Below, one piece after another: positions 24,085-32,353 of a DNA stretch of 64,000 nucleotides. Origin of the DNA: Streptomyces sp. CCM_MD2014 (GTDB taxonomy: Bacteria > Actinomycetota > Actinomycetes > Streptomycetales > Streptomycetaceae); assembly GCF_000772045.1 (NCBI RefSeq), contig NZ_CP009754.1, forward strand, positions 6,200,001-6,264,000, written 5' to 3'. Position 1 is the stretch's first letter. Each line of letters opens with the position of its first letter. The translations under genes and the position numbers were made by a program. A model generated the notes under the pieces. It was not told the DNA's origin. It saw only the letters and a program-made list of their open reading frames with translations, and ran no database searches.

Positions 24085-25530
24085 ATGACACCCATGCTCG
24101 AAGCCACCGGCACCACCTCCACCCCGGCCCGCCGCATATCCGCACGCCGTACGCCTCCGACCTGGCTGGTCGTGGCGCTCGCCTGCGCCGGACAGTTCCT
24201 GGTCGTGCTCGACGTGTCCGTCGTCAACGTCGCCCTGCCCTCGATGCGCACCGATCTCGGACTCAGCGCCCAGGGCCTCCAGTGGGTGGTCAACGCCTAC
24301 GCCATCGCCTTCGCCGGGTTCATGCTGCTCGGCGGACGGGCCGGCGACCTGTACGGGCGCAAGCGGATGTTCCTGGTCGGGCTCGGGCTGTTCACCCTGG
24401 CCTCGCTGGGCGGCGGGTTCGCCCAGGAGAGCTGGCAGCTGCTGGCCGCGCGGGCCGTGCAGGGCCTCGGCGCGGCCGTACTCGCCCCCTCGACGCTGAC
24501 GCTGCTGACCGCCGCGGTGCCGGAGGGCGCGGCCCGGGCCCGCGCCATCGCGACCTGGACCGCCGTGGGCGCGGGCGGCGGTGCCGCGGGCGGTCTGGTG
24601 GGCGGTGTCCTGGTGGACGGGCTGTCCTGGCGCTGGGTGCTGTTGATCAACGTGCCGGTGGGCGCGGTCGTGCTGGCCGGCGCCGTGCGGTGGCTGACCG
24701 AGAGCCGGGGCGGCGAGCGCCGCCGCCTGGACCTGCCGGGCGCCCTGCTGGTGACCACCGGACTCGCCACACTGGCCTACGGCATCTCGCAGACCGAGTC
24801 CGAGGGGTGGACGGCGGGCGCCGCGCTGCTGCCGCTGCTCGCCGGCCTCGTACTGCTCGGGCTCTTCCTCCTGGTCGAGGCGCGGACGGCGGCCCCGCTG
24901 ATCCCGCTCGCACTGCTGCGGCTGCGGTCGGTGGCGTCGGCGAACGTGGCGATGCTGGTGTCCGGCTCGTCGATGTTCTCGATGTGGTTCTTCATGACCC
25001 TGTACGCGCAGAACGTCCTGGGCTACTCCCCGCTGGAGGCCGGCCTCGCCCTGGTGCCCAGCTCCCTCGCCGTGATCCTCGGCTCGAAGGCGGCCCCGCG
25101 GTTCCTGCCCGTGCTCGGGGCCCGGAACGTGGCCGTGCTCGGCACGCTCGTCGCCGCGGTCGGCTTCGGCTGGCAGTCGACGATGACCGCGGACGGCGGC
25201 TATCTCACCGCGATCATGCTTCCCGGCGTGCTGATGATGCTGGGCGCGGGCCTGGCGGCCACCCCGCTGGCCTCGCTGGCCATCTCCGGCGCGGCTCCGG
25301 GGGACGCCGGACTGGTCTCCGGGCTGATCAACACCTCCCGGACGATGGGCGGTTCGCTGGGACTCGCGGTGATGTCGACGATCGCGGCGGCCCGCTCCGG
25401 GGGCGAGCACGCGGACCCGGCGGCCCTGACGGACGGCTACGCCCTGGTCTTCCGCACGGCGGCGGCGGTGCTGCTCGCAGCGGCCGTACTGATGTGGGCG
25501 TGGCTGCCGAAGGCACGCGCGAAGGACTGA
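24085..25530 (+). CDS. MFS drug/H+ antiporter (DHA2, 14 TMS)
   Basis: 481 aa; a second ATG nine bases in could also be the start. Motifs are those of the EmrB/QacA branch: QFLVVLDVSVVNVALPSMRT (motif D1, ~35-54), LLGGRAGDLYGRKRMFLVG (motif A), RAVQGLGAAVLAPSTLTLL (motif B) and AVGAGGGAAGGLVGGVLVDG (motif C). The second half ends in SLGLAVMSTIAAARSGG. It likely exports a hydrophobic compound using the proton gradient. It is not coupled to a regulator: a terminator hairpin follows the stop and the genes downstream run in the other direction. Confidence 0.93.
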   Translation: MTPMLEATGTTSTPARRISARRTPPTWLVVALACAGQFLVVLDVSVVNVALPSMRTDLGLSAQGLQWVVNAYAIAFAGFMLLGGRAGDLYGRKRMFLVGLGLFTLASLGGGFAQESWQLLAARAVQGLGAAVLAPSTLTLLTAAVPEGAARARAIATWTAVGAGGGAAGGLVGGVLVDGLSWRWVLLINVPVGAVVLAGAVRWLTESRGGERRRLDLPGALLVTTGLATLAYGISQTESEGWTAGAALLPLLAGLVLLGLFLLVEARTAAPLIPLALLRLRSVASANVAMLVSGSSMFSMWFFMTLYAQNVLGYSPLEAGLALVPSSLAVILGSKAAPRFLPVLGARNVAVLGTLVAAVGFGWQSTMTADGGYLTAIMLPGVLMMLGAGLAATPLASLAISGAAPGDAGLVSGLINTSRTMGGSLGLAVMSTIAAARSGGEHADPAALTDGYALVFRTAAAVLLAAAVLMWAWLPKARAKD

Positions 25531-25559
25531 GCGAGCCCAGAAGGAAGCGCCCCCGAAAA

Positions 25560-25581
25560 ACGCGCCCCGAAGGGGGCGCGT
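25560..25581 (+). terminator. Hairpin terminator after the MFS gene
   Basis: ACGCGCCCC (25560-25568) and GGGGCGCGT (25573-25581) form a perfect 9-bp stem with loop GAAG, 30 bp after the MFS stop. The convergent response-regulator gene ends at 25710, so it may act in both directions. Confidence 0.8.
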
Positions 25582-25586
25582 CACAA

Positions 25587-25700
25587 GGGGCGCGGGGAAG
25601 GCGCGGGGAACTGCGCGAGCAACCCCCACCGGCCCGCGGCCGACGAACCATTGCAACCCGCCCCCCCCCCCCCCGCGCGGCCGACGAACCATCGCAACCC
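25587..25700. repeat. Intergenic repeat with 14-C tract and 41-bp tandem duplication
   Basis: The unit GCGGCCGACGAACCAT.GCAA (with CCC after it) occurs at 25636-25659 and 25677-25700, separated by fourteen consecutive C at 25661-25674. The preceding AAGGGGCGCGGGGAA...GGGGAACTGCGCGAGCAA belongs, from memory, to a GC-rich intergenic repeat common in Streptomyces. The homopolymer is a likely site of length variation or base-calling error. Confidence 0.7.
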
Positions 25701-25709
25701 ACCCCCCGC

Positions 25710-26342
25710 TCAGACCCACCCCCGCTGCCGAGCCGCGCGCAGCGCCTCCGCCCGGTTGCGGGTACCGGTCTTGCCGATCGCGGCGGACAGATAGTTGCGG
25801 ACCGTGGACTCGGACAGATGCAGCACCGCGGCGATGTCCGCGACCGTCGCACCGTCCGCCGAGGCCCGCAGCACGTCGCACTCCCGGCCGGTGAGCGGAC
25901 TGGGCCCCGCACTGAGCGCGGCCGCGGCCAGCGCCGGGTCGACGACCGTCTCACCGGCCAGCACCCGGCGGATCGCACCGGCCAGCTCCTCCACCGGGCC
26001 GTCCTTCACCAGGAAACCGGCGGCACCCGCCTCCATGGCCCGCCTGAGGTACCCGGGGCGGCCGAACGTGGTCAGGATCAGCACCCGGCAGCCGGGCACC
26101 CGCTCCCGCAGCTCGGCGGCGGCGTCCAGGCCGCTCAGGCCCGGCAGTTCGATGTCGAGCAGGGCGACGTCGGGGCGGTGCGCGAGCGCGGCGGCGACGA
26201 TCTCGTTCCCGGCCGCCACCTGCGCGACCACCTCGATGTCCGCCTCCATCCCGAGCAGCAGCGCGAGCGCGCCGCGCATCATGCCCTGGTCCTCGGCGAG
26301 GAGGACACGGACGGGGTGGTCGCGGGGGGTCTCGTCGGTCAC
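25710..26342 (-). CDS. NarL/LuxR-type response regulator
   Basis: 210 aa, GTG start. The receiver domain (~1-125) has VLLAEDQGMMRGAL with the acidic pocket, phospho-acceptor Asp in VALLDIELPGLSGLD (~57), Thr in VLILTTFGRPG and Lys in GFLVKDGPVEEL. The LuxR HTH (~145-205) reads SPLTGRECDVLRASADGATV ... SESTVRNYLSAAIGKTGTRN. It follows the histidine kinase, permease and ATPase genes in the same orientation, so it should be the output of that two-component system and regulate the ABC exporter. Confidence 0.94.
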   Translation of the reverse strand: MTDETPRDHPVRVLLAEDQGMMRGALALLLGMEADIEVVAQVAAGNEIVAAALAHRPDVALLDIELPGLSGLDAAAELRERVPGCRVLILTTFGRPGYLRRAMEAGAAGFLVKDGPVEELAGAIRRVLAGETVVDPALAAAALSAGPSPLTGRECDVLRASADGATVADIAAVLHLSESTVRNYLSAAIGKTGTRNRAEALRAARQRGWV

Positions 26343-26403
26343 GGGGCAAGGGTAGGGGGCACCCGGTCATGCGGACGCACGAAGGCTCGGGCGGTGGCCG
26401 TGG

Positions 26404-26463
26404 CGAGGGTCCGGGCGCCGCGCCGAGGGTTCGGGCGCCGCGCCGAGGGTTCGGGCGTCCGCC
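26404..26463. repeat. Three 20-bp tandem repeats between kinase and response regulator
   Basis: Units CGAGGGTCCGGGCGCCGCGC, CGAGGGTTCGGGCGCCGCGC and CGAGGGTTCGGGCGTCCGCC run head to tail (26404-26423, 26424-26443, 26444-26463) in the 131-bp gap between the two-component genes. Such an array could alter mRNA structure between kinase and regulator. Confidence 0.85.
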
Positions 26464-26473
26464 CGCCCGGGAG

Positions 26474-27691
26474 CTACGCCGGTGCGCCCACCGGCCGTTC
26501 CTCCTCCCGCACCGGAAGCTCCGCCGTCACCGAGAAGCCGCCCCGCGGCCCCACCCCCGCCGTGAGCGAGCCACCCGCCGTGGCGAGGCGCTCCGTGAGG
26601 CCGGTCAGGCCCGTGCCCGGACCCTGCGTGGGGCCCGCCACGCCCGTGCCGTCGTCCGTGACCGTCAGCCGGACCCGGTCCGCACCGCCCGAGACCGCGA
26701 TCTCGCAGCGGCTCGCCCCGCTGTGCCGTACGACGTTGGTGACCGCCTCCCGCACCACCCAGCCCAGCAGCGCCTCCGTCTGCGGGGGCAGCGGCGGGCC
26801 GGAGCGGTGGACCACCGCCTCCACGTCCGCCGCGTCCAGCGCCGACCGGGCCCGGTCCAGCTCGGTGCCGAGGCTGCCCTCCCGGTAGCCCGTGACCGCC
26901 TCGCGGACCTCGGTCAGCGCCTGGCGGCCGACCGACTCGATGTCCGTGATCTGGGTCAGCGCCGCGTTCAGGTCCCGGGGCGCCAGCCGGCGGGCGGCCT
27001 CCGACTTGACCACGATCACCGACAGCGTGTGCCCCAGCAGGTCGTGCAGATCGCGCGAGAACCGCAGCCGCTCCTCCGCCACCGCACGGGTGGCCAGCTC
27101 CTCCCGGGCGGCGCGCAGTTGACGCACGGCGTCGGACAGGCTCAGGATCGCGGCCGTCACCATCGTCGAAAGGAACGTCGCGTAGGCGATGTTCAGGCCG
27201 TCCCAGCCGTCCCGGACGCCGCCCACGACACCCGCCACCACCGCCAGCGACCAGCCCCACCGGCCCAGCCACCGGCCGCGCAGCGCCGCCCCCGCGGCGA
27301 GGCCCAGCAGCGGGAAGAACAGCAGCCAGCTGCCGCCGTACGCGAGTGCCAGACCGCACGTCACCAGCGCCATGGCGCCCAGCGCCAGCCGCGTGGACGG
27401 CGACTCGCGCGTCTCCTTGTCGAAGGAGCGGAACGCCACGTAGATGTACAGCGAGTTGAAGACGAGCAGTCCCGCGCCGCCGACCCAGGGGTTGGACGTC
27501 CGCCCCTGGAAGATGTTGGCCAGGCTGCCCAGGCCCATCAGCAGCCACGGCAGCAGTGTGAAGCCGGAGGGCGGCGGGCCGGCCCGCTCCGTCCGCTCGC
27601 CCTCCCGGTCCGCCGCCTCGGACTGCCGCGCGAGCTGCCACGCGTCGAGTCGGCACGACACCTTGCGCAACCGCCCCCGGATCCCGGTCAT
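26474..27691 (-). CDS. Sensor histidine kinase (HisKA_3, NarL-partner type)
   Basis: 405 aa. The N-terminus is soluble, then five or six membrane helices occupy ~45-160 (for example MALVTCGLALAYGG, WLLFFPLLGLAAGAAL, WGWSLAVVAGVVGG). The phospho-acceptor box is RLRFSRDLHDLLGHTLSVIV (~215) and the HATPase domain shows the N-box VREAVTNVVRHSGASRCEIA and G box VTDDGTGVAGPTQGPGTGL plus GGSLTAGVGPRGGFSVTAEL. No extracytoplasmic sensor domain is present, so it probably senses within the membrane, as DesK- or LiaS-like kinases do. It lies between the ABC permease and the response regulator. Confidence 0.93.
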   Translation of the reverse strand: MTGIRGRLRKVSCRLDAWQLARQSEAADREGERTERAGPPPSGFTLLPWLLMGLGSLANIFQGRTSNPWVGGAGLLVFNSLYIYVAFRSFDKETRESPSTRLALGAMALVTCGLALAYGGSWLLFFPLLGLAAGAALRGRWLGRWGWSLAVVAGVVGGVRDGWDGLNIAYATFLSTMVTAAILSLSDAVRQLRAAREELATRAVAEERLRFSRDLHDLLGHTLSVIVVKSEAARRLAPRDLNAALTQITDIESVGRQALTEVREAVTGYREGSLGTELDRARSALDAADVEAVVHRSGPPLPPQTEALLGWVVREAVTNVVRHSGASRCEIAVSGGADRVRLTVTDDGTGVAGPTQGPGTGLTGLTERLATAGGSLTAGVGPRGGFSVTAELPVREEERPVGAPA

Positions 27692-27727
27692 GGCTGTCGG
27701 CTCCCTTCCGCTCCGCGCCCGCGGCGC

Positions 27728-28444
27728 TCAGTCGTTCGCCGCGCCGCGGCGGTAGGACAGGACGGCGTACACGCCGAAGGCCAGCAGCCATCCCGCCAGG
27801 ACGAGGATTCCACCCACGGGCGGTGCCTGCCCCGTGGCCACCGACGTGCCGAGCTGGGCGAAGCGGTTGCTCGGAGTGAACCCCGACACCGTGCGCAGCC
27901 ACTCGGGGAACAGCGCCAGCGGGAACCACAGGCCCCCGACCACCGCGAGGCCCAGGTTGGCCACCATGTTCGCGACGCCCGTGGTCTGCCCGGTCAGCCG
28001 GTACCCGTTGCCGAGCCCCAGCAGCGTGAACGGCACCGATCCGAGCCAGAGCAGCAGCGCCAGCGCCGCCCACTGCCAGGCGTCCAGCCGCACGCCGTTG
28101 ATCAGGCCGCCCGCGCCGAGCACCGCCGCGATCGCGGGCAGCACGGTGACGGAGGAGGTCAGGGCGCGGCCCACGACCACCTGGTGCGGCGGCATCGGCG
28201 TCACCCTCAGCTGCCGCAGCCAGCCGATCGCCCGGTCCTCGGCGACCCCGCCGCCGGTGTTCAGGGCCGAGCCGACCGCGCCGTAGGCGGCCATGCCGAC
28301 CATCGCACCCGTCTTCCAGTCGCCCGCGTCGTCCCCGAGGTTGGTGAAGAGCAGGTACATCAGGACCGGCATGGCGATGCCGCCGATCACGAAGCCGGGA
28401 TCGCGCAGCGTACGGCGCGTCTCCAGGACCAGGTAGTCCCTCAT
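27728..28444 (-). CDS. ABC-2 type transporter permease
   Basis: 238 aa, ATGA overlap of 4 bp with the ATPase gene. After LVLETRRTLRDPGFVIGGIA it has six membrane helices, with MVGMAAYGAVGSALNTGGG, QLRVTPMPPHQVVVGRALTS (the cytoplasmic coupling stretch of ABC-2 permeases) and PLALFPEWLRTVSGFTPSNR. With the ATPase at 28441 it forms an exporter of the drug/lantibiotic-resistance type, sensed through the downstream two-component system. Substrate unknown. Confidence 0.92.
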   Translation of the reverse strand: MRDYLVLETRRTLRDPGFVIGGIAMPVLMYLLFTNLGDDAGDWKTGAMVGMAAYGAVGSALNTGGGVAEDRAIGWLRQLRVTPMPPHQVVVGRALTSSVTVLPAIAAVLGAGGLINGVRLDAWQWAALALLLWLGSVPFTLLGLGNGYRLTGQTTGVANMVANLGLAVVGGLWFPLALFPEWLRTVSGFTPSNRFAQLGTSVATGQAPPVGGILVLAGWLLAFGVYAVLSYRRGAAND

Positions 28445-29418
28445 CGCATGCTCTCCTTCTCCGGTGCGGGTGCGGGTGCGGGTGCGGGTGCGGGTGCGGG
28501 TGTTGTGGGTGCGGGTGTCGGTGCCGGGGCCGTCAGGGCCAGGAACGCGTCGTCCAGGGACGCGGGGGCGACCTCCAGGCCGCGAATCGCGCCGAGTTCC
28601 GCGAGGGCGACCACGGTCGCGTCGGAGTCGTCGGTGCGCAGCAGCGCACGGTCCCCCCGCACCTCCAGCGAGCGGACCCCGGGCAGCAGGGTCAGGCCGT
28701 CGGCGGGCCGGCCGGCCAGGTCGAAGGAGACGCGGCTGCCGCCCGCCGCCCGGCGCAGCTCGTCGCCGGTGCCGTCCGCGACGATCCGCCCCCGGTCGAC
28801 GACCAGGATCCGGTCGGCGTGCGCGTCGGCCTCCTCCAGGTAGTGCGTGGAGAAGAGGACCGTGCTGCCCCCGAGGGTGTAGGCCCGCATCGACTCCCAG
28901 AAGGCGTGCCGGGCCTCCACGTCGAGGGCCGCCGTCGGCTCGTCCAGGACCAGCAGGTCGGGGCGGCCGGCCAGCGCGAGGGCGAAGCGCACCCGCTGGA
29001 CCTGGCCGCCGGACAGCCGGTCCACGCGCCGCCCGGCCAGCGCGGCGATCCCCGCCAGCTCCAGGGCCTGCCCGACGGGCATCGGCGCCGGATAGCGGCC
29101 GGCCACGAAGGCGACCAGCTCGCCCACGGTGACCCGGGGGACCGCCCGTGCCTCCTGGAGCATGGCCCCCACCCGCCCCGCGCGCACGGCACCCTCCGGA
29201 GGACCGCCGAACAGCTCCACCGTGCCGGCGTCGGGCGGGCGCAGGCCGAGCAGCAGCGCGATCGCCGTCGACTTGCCCGCGCCGTTGCGGCCGAGCAGCG
29301 CGACCGTCTCGCCGCGCTCGATCCGCAGGTCCATGCCGTCGACGGCGCGGACGTCGCCGTACGCCTTGGCCGCTCCCGCGAAGGAGACGGCGGGGGTGGT
29401 GCCCTCTGTCGGTGTCAT
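28441..29418 (-). CDS. ABC transporter ATP-binding protein (drug-exporter type)
   Basis: 325 aa from ATG 29418. Walker A is LLGRNGAGKSTAIALLLG (~42-59), the Q-loop region GAMLQEARAVPRVTVGELV, signature RLSGGQVQRVRFALALAG and Walker B DLLVLDEPTAALDVEARHAF, H-loop VLFSTHYLEEADAHADRI. The C-terminus carries an Ala-Pro repeat (PAPAPAPAPAPAPAP) encoded by a run of six-base GCGGGT units at about 28463-28517. The repeat is prone to length change but lies outside the catalytic core. First gene of the four-gene exporter/two-component operon. Confidence 0.94.
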   Translation of the reverse strand: MTPTEGTTPAVSFAGAAKAYGDVRAVDGMDLRIERGETVALLGRNGAGKSTAIALLLGLRPPDAGTVELFGGPPEGAVRAGRVGAMLQEARAVPRVTVGELVAFVAGRYPAPMPVGQALELAGIAALAGRRVDRLSGGQVQRVRFALALAGRPDLLVLDEPTAALDVEARHAFWESMRAYTLGGSTVLFSTHYLEEADAHADRILVVDRGRIVADGTGDELRRAAGGSRVSFDLAGRPADGLTLLPGVRSLEVRGDRALLRTDDSDATVVALAELGAIRGLEVAPASLDDAFLALTAPAPTPAPTTPAPAPAPAPAPAPEKESMR

Positions 29419-29558
29419 GCCGACGACGCTACGGAGCCGGCGGGGGCCGACGGCAGATGCGGTTGTCCGGTGTTCGGCAGGACAAATGTCATGGGCGGCG
29501 GGCGTCCCGTACGGTGACCGGGACAGCAGGGACGCGCGGGAGACGAGCCGGGAGAGCC

Positions 29559-30473
29559 ATGCCCATCGACGCAGCCGGGGCGCTCGCCGCCGCACCCCGG
29601 GTCCGCGAGATCGCCTGGGACCACAAGGACGTCCAGCTCTACCACCTCGGCATCGGCGCGGGCCGGCCCGCCACCGACCCCGGCGAGCTGCGCTACACCC
29701 TGGAGTCCCGGCTGCACGTCCTGCCGAGCTTCGCGACGGTGGCCGGCGGCGGTGCCCCGGGAGTGATCGGCACGCTGTCCGTGCCCGGCGTCGACGTCGA
29801 CCTCGCCCGCGTCCTGCACGGCGGGCAGCGGCTGCGGCTGCACCGGCCCGCCGTCCCGGTGCGGGGCAGGGCGAGGGCGTCCTCGCGCGTCGTCGCCGCG
29901 TACGACAAGGGCGGCGCGGCCGTCCTCGTCCTGCGCACCGAGGTCACCGACGGCGACGGGCCGCTGTGGACCGACGAGGCCGAGGTCTTCGTACGCGGGG
30001 AAGGCGGCTGGGGCGGTGAGCGGGGCCCGTCCGGACGCCCCTCGCCACCGCCCGCCGAGCCCGCGGACCACGTCGTCGAACGGACCGTGCGCGAGGACCA
30101 GGCCCTGCTCTACCGGCTCTCCGGCGACTTCAACCCCCTGCACGCCGACCCGGAGTTCGCCGCGCGCGCCGGCTTCGAGCGGCCCGTCCTGCACGGGCTG
30201 TGCACGTACGGCACCACGCTCAAGGCGGTCGTCGACACGCTGCTGGACGGTGACGTGACCCGGGTGCGCGCGTACGACGCGCGGTTCGCCGGGGTGGTGT
30301 ACCCGGGGGAGACGCTGCGGGTGCGGATGTGGCGGACCACCGGTACGGACGGCGGCGGGGCCGACGGCGGCCGGGCGGACGGCGGCGGGGCGGGCGAGGC
30401 GCGGGTGGCCGTGAGTGCCGTGGAGCGCGGCGACGCGCCCGTCCTCTCCGACACGGTCGTCCGGTACGGCTGA
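29559..30473 (+). CDS. MaoC-family double hot-dog dehydratase/hydratase-like protein
   Basis: 304 aa from ATG 29559 with GGGAGAG upstream. The N-terminal hot-dog half begins REIAWDHKDVQLYHLGIGAG as in FAS1_DH/MaoC_N domains. The C-terminal half (~175-300) has the hydratase-2 motif LLYRLSGDFNPLHADPEFAA plus GFERPVLHGLCTYG, with the expected Asp/His pair, then DARFAGVVYPGETLRVRMW. It would hydrate or dehydrate enoyl-CoA/3-hydroxyacyl-CoA esters. A glycine/aspartate-rich insertion (DGGGADGGRADGGGAG) near residue 275 is a low-complexity expansion. It is divergent from the ABC operon and stands alone. Confidence 0.9.
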   Translation: MPIDAAGALAAAPRVREIAWDHKDVQLYHLGIGAGRPATDPGELRYTLESRLHVLPSFATVAGGGAPGVIGTLSVPGVDVDLARVLHGGQRLRLHRPAVPVRGRARASSRVVAAYDKGGAAVLVLRTEVTDGDGPLWTDEAEVFVRGEGGWGGERGPSGRPSPPPAEPADHVVERTVREDQALLYRLSGDFNPLHADPEFAARAGFERPVLHGLCTYGTTLKAVVDTLLDGDVTRVRAYDARFAGVVYPGETLRVRMWRTTGTDGGGADGGRADGGGAGEARVAVSAVERGDAPVLSDTVVRYG

Positions 30474-30503
30474 CGACGGGGCACAGGGCGCGGGGCACGA
30501 CAG

Positions 30504-30537
30504 CGGCCCCGCCCGTCGGATGCGACGAACGGGGCCG
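30504..30537. terminator. Bidirectional hairpin terminator
   Basis: Outer arms CGGCCCCG (30504-30511) and CGGGGCCG (30530-30537) enclose an inner CGTCG-GATG-CGACG stem. It lies 30 bp after the MaoC stop and 37 bp after the stop of the convergent 55-aa gene, so it can serve both. Confidence 0.85.
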
Positions 30538-30574
30538 GAGCCGCGTGCTGTTCGTGTGTGCCTTGTCCGTGCCG

Positions 30575-30742
30575 TCAGGCGGCCGTCTCGGACTCCTCCG
30601 CAGGCTTGCGGTGGCGGCCCTGTGGGGTCGCCTCGCCTTCCTGGCTGGAGACCGGTCCACGGTGCTTGCCGTGACCGGCGTCGATCTCGGAAACGTCGGC
30701 ACCGGCGGCCTGCATCGGCTGGGTCGTGCTGGCGTCGTTCAT
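30575..30742 (-). CDS. Small acidic/hydrophilic protein, 55 aa (unknown)
   Basis: The frame starts MNDASTTQPMQAAGADVSEI and ends RKPAEESETAA, with a GHGKHRGPVSSQEGEATPQG middle. It is entirely hydrophilic, with no signal peptide, no cysteine and no helix long enough for a membrane. Third codon positions are strongly G/C, as in its neighbours, and a terminator hairpin follows it, which together support a real gene. The ribosome binding site is weak. I recall similar short proteins annotated as hypothetical in Streptomyces; no function is known to me. Confidence 0.65.
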   Translation of the reverse strand: MNDASTTQPMQAAGADVSEIDAGHGKHRGPVSSQEGEATPQGRHRKPAEESETAA

Positions 30743-30839
30743 CGGAAGGAATTCACCCCGTCAACATGATCTTTCCTACAGCCGGGCGAGTCTAACCGGC
30801 ACACCTCGGGACGGATCCAGGCGGCCACGCCAACCGGCA

Positions 30840-32144
30840 CTACTTCGTTACAAGCCGTGCCAGCGGGGCCTGTTGCAGCGGTACGGGGCGCGGCTGGGCG
30901 GCGGCGGGGGTGTCCGCCGTACCGGGGGCGTCGCCGGACTCGCCCCGAGCCGTTGCCTCCGGATTCCCGGGCTGCTCGCCGCCCGCACCGCCGGCGCCGT
31001 CCGCACCGCCTGTGCCACCCGCACCGCCGGCGCCGTCCGAGCGGTCCGCGCCCCTCGCACCGCCGGTACCGTCCGCACCCTTCGTGCCACCCGCGTCGGC
31101 GGTGTCCGGTGCGATCAGCCGGGCCACCCCGCACGGCGACCGTGGTGTGGAGCAGGGCAGTCGCAGCTCCCCGTCCGCCGTCCACAGCCCGGCACCCGTC
31201 AACCACCCCTCCGGCGCCGGAAGATGACGCACCTGTCGTTCGGCGGGCCGCCACACCCCGACCCAGCTGCCGAACGCGCCGTCCACACGCAGGGCCACCG
31301 CGCAGCGTTCCGGGGTCAGCACCTGACCCGGCTGGACGGCGAACGGCGTCACGACGCAGTCCGGCATCCGCAGGCACTCCGGGAAGCGCACCGGCAGCGT
31401 GCTGCCCAGCACACCCCAGCCGAGCCGCTCCCGCCCCGGCGAAGGGGCGTCCGAGCCGATGAGCACCAGCCCGCTGTCGGGGTCGGCCAGCAGCAGCCGG
31501 TCGTCGCTGTCCGGGGCGATCTGCAGCAGCGGCGACACCTCGCCGTCCCGCTCCAGGTCCACCACGACCGCCTTGGTGCGCCCGCCGGTCTCCCGGTCCA
31601 CCGCCAGCATCCGCCCCGTGCGGTCCAGCCAGGCCCCGCCCGAGCAGCGGCCGGGGATCTCGGCCACCCGCTCGGGCCCGAAGGCGCCGCCCGCGACCTG
31701 CCACAGCACCGTCGAACGCGGACCGGCCGCGAGGGCGTACGCCCGCTCGCCGCCCGGCACCGGCGGCAGCAGCCGCAGCCCCGTGCCGTCGGCCGGGCTC
31801 TCGACCGCGCCGAGCGGCAGCTCGCCGGTGCCGGGCCCGGTCGGGTACAGCAGCGCGAAATGGTGCCGGCCGGCCGCCACCCGGTGGACCAGGACCCGTC
31901 CGTCGCCCATCGGCTGCACCTCGGTGCCGGGCTCCTCGGGCTGGTTGCCCGGCAGCGGCACCGCGTACGGCTCGGGACCGTCCAGGGTCCAGCGCTCGGG
32001 GTACCAGGCCTCTTCGCCACCGCTGTTTCCGCCGCGGCGGGCGAGACGTGCGGCGTAGGCACCCTCCGCGGTGATGCTGCAGCCCGCCCGCGGGGCCCCG
32101 CTGTCACCGGGGTCCGCCGAGGGCTCGATCGCACAGGCCGTCAT
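30840..32144 (-). CDS. Hypothetical protein with beta-propeller-like repeats and Gly/Ala-rich C-terminus
   Basis: 434 aa from ATG 32144, 6 nt after GGAGGTGA. The first ~330 residues look like successive beta-rich blades (EEAWYPERWTLDG, GRVLVHRVAAGRHHFALLYP, ERAYALAAGPRSTVLWQVAG, GAWLDRTGRMLAVDRETGGR, DRLLLADPDSGLVLIGSDAP). A low-complexity tail of GADGTGG/GAGGAGG units follows (~345-395), then a Pro/Ala-rich end. There is no signal peptide and no catalytic motif I recognise. It is divergent from the Nif3-like gene and monocistronic. A cytoplasmic scaffold or sensor is possible; function unknown. Confidence 0.75.
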   Translation of the reverse strand: MTACAIEPSADPGDSGAPRAGCSITAEGAYAARLARRGGNSGGEEAWYPERWTLDGPEPYAVPLPGNQPEEPGTEVQPMGDGRVLVHRVAAGRHHFALLYPTGPGTGELPLGAVESPADGTGLRLLPPVPGGERAYALAAGPRSTVLWQVAGGAFGPERVAEIPGRCSGGAWLDRTGRMLAVDRETGGRTKAVVVDLERDGEVSPLLQIAPDSDDRLLLADPDSGLVLIGSDAPSPGRERLGWGVLGSTLPVRFPECLRMPDCVVTPFAVQPGQVLTPERCAVALRVDGAFGSWVGVWRPAERQVRHLPAPEGWLTGAGLWTADGELRLPCSTPRSPCGVARLIAPDTADAGGTKGADGTGGARGADRSDGAGGAGGTGGADGAGGAGGEQPGNPEATARGESGDAPGTADTPAAAQPRPVPLQQAPLARLVTK

Positions 32145-32353
32145 CGTTCGGTCACCTCCGGCGACGAAGCTAGTTTTCGCACGCACGGGCGTGGGACCGG
32201 CGCCGGTCCCCATCACACATACGTGTGTCACAGGAACGATTCGCCTGAGGGAAGGGCGCGGTGTGTGCTGTGCCGGACCGGACGGCCAGGGGCGCGGCGG
32301 ACGGTTGCGGCCGCGGGTACAACGGCGCAGAACCTCCAGGTAGCCTTGCATGC

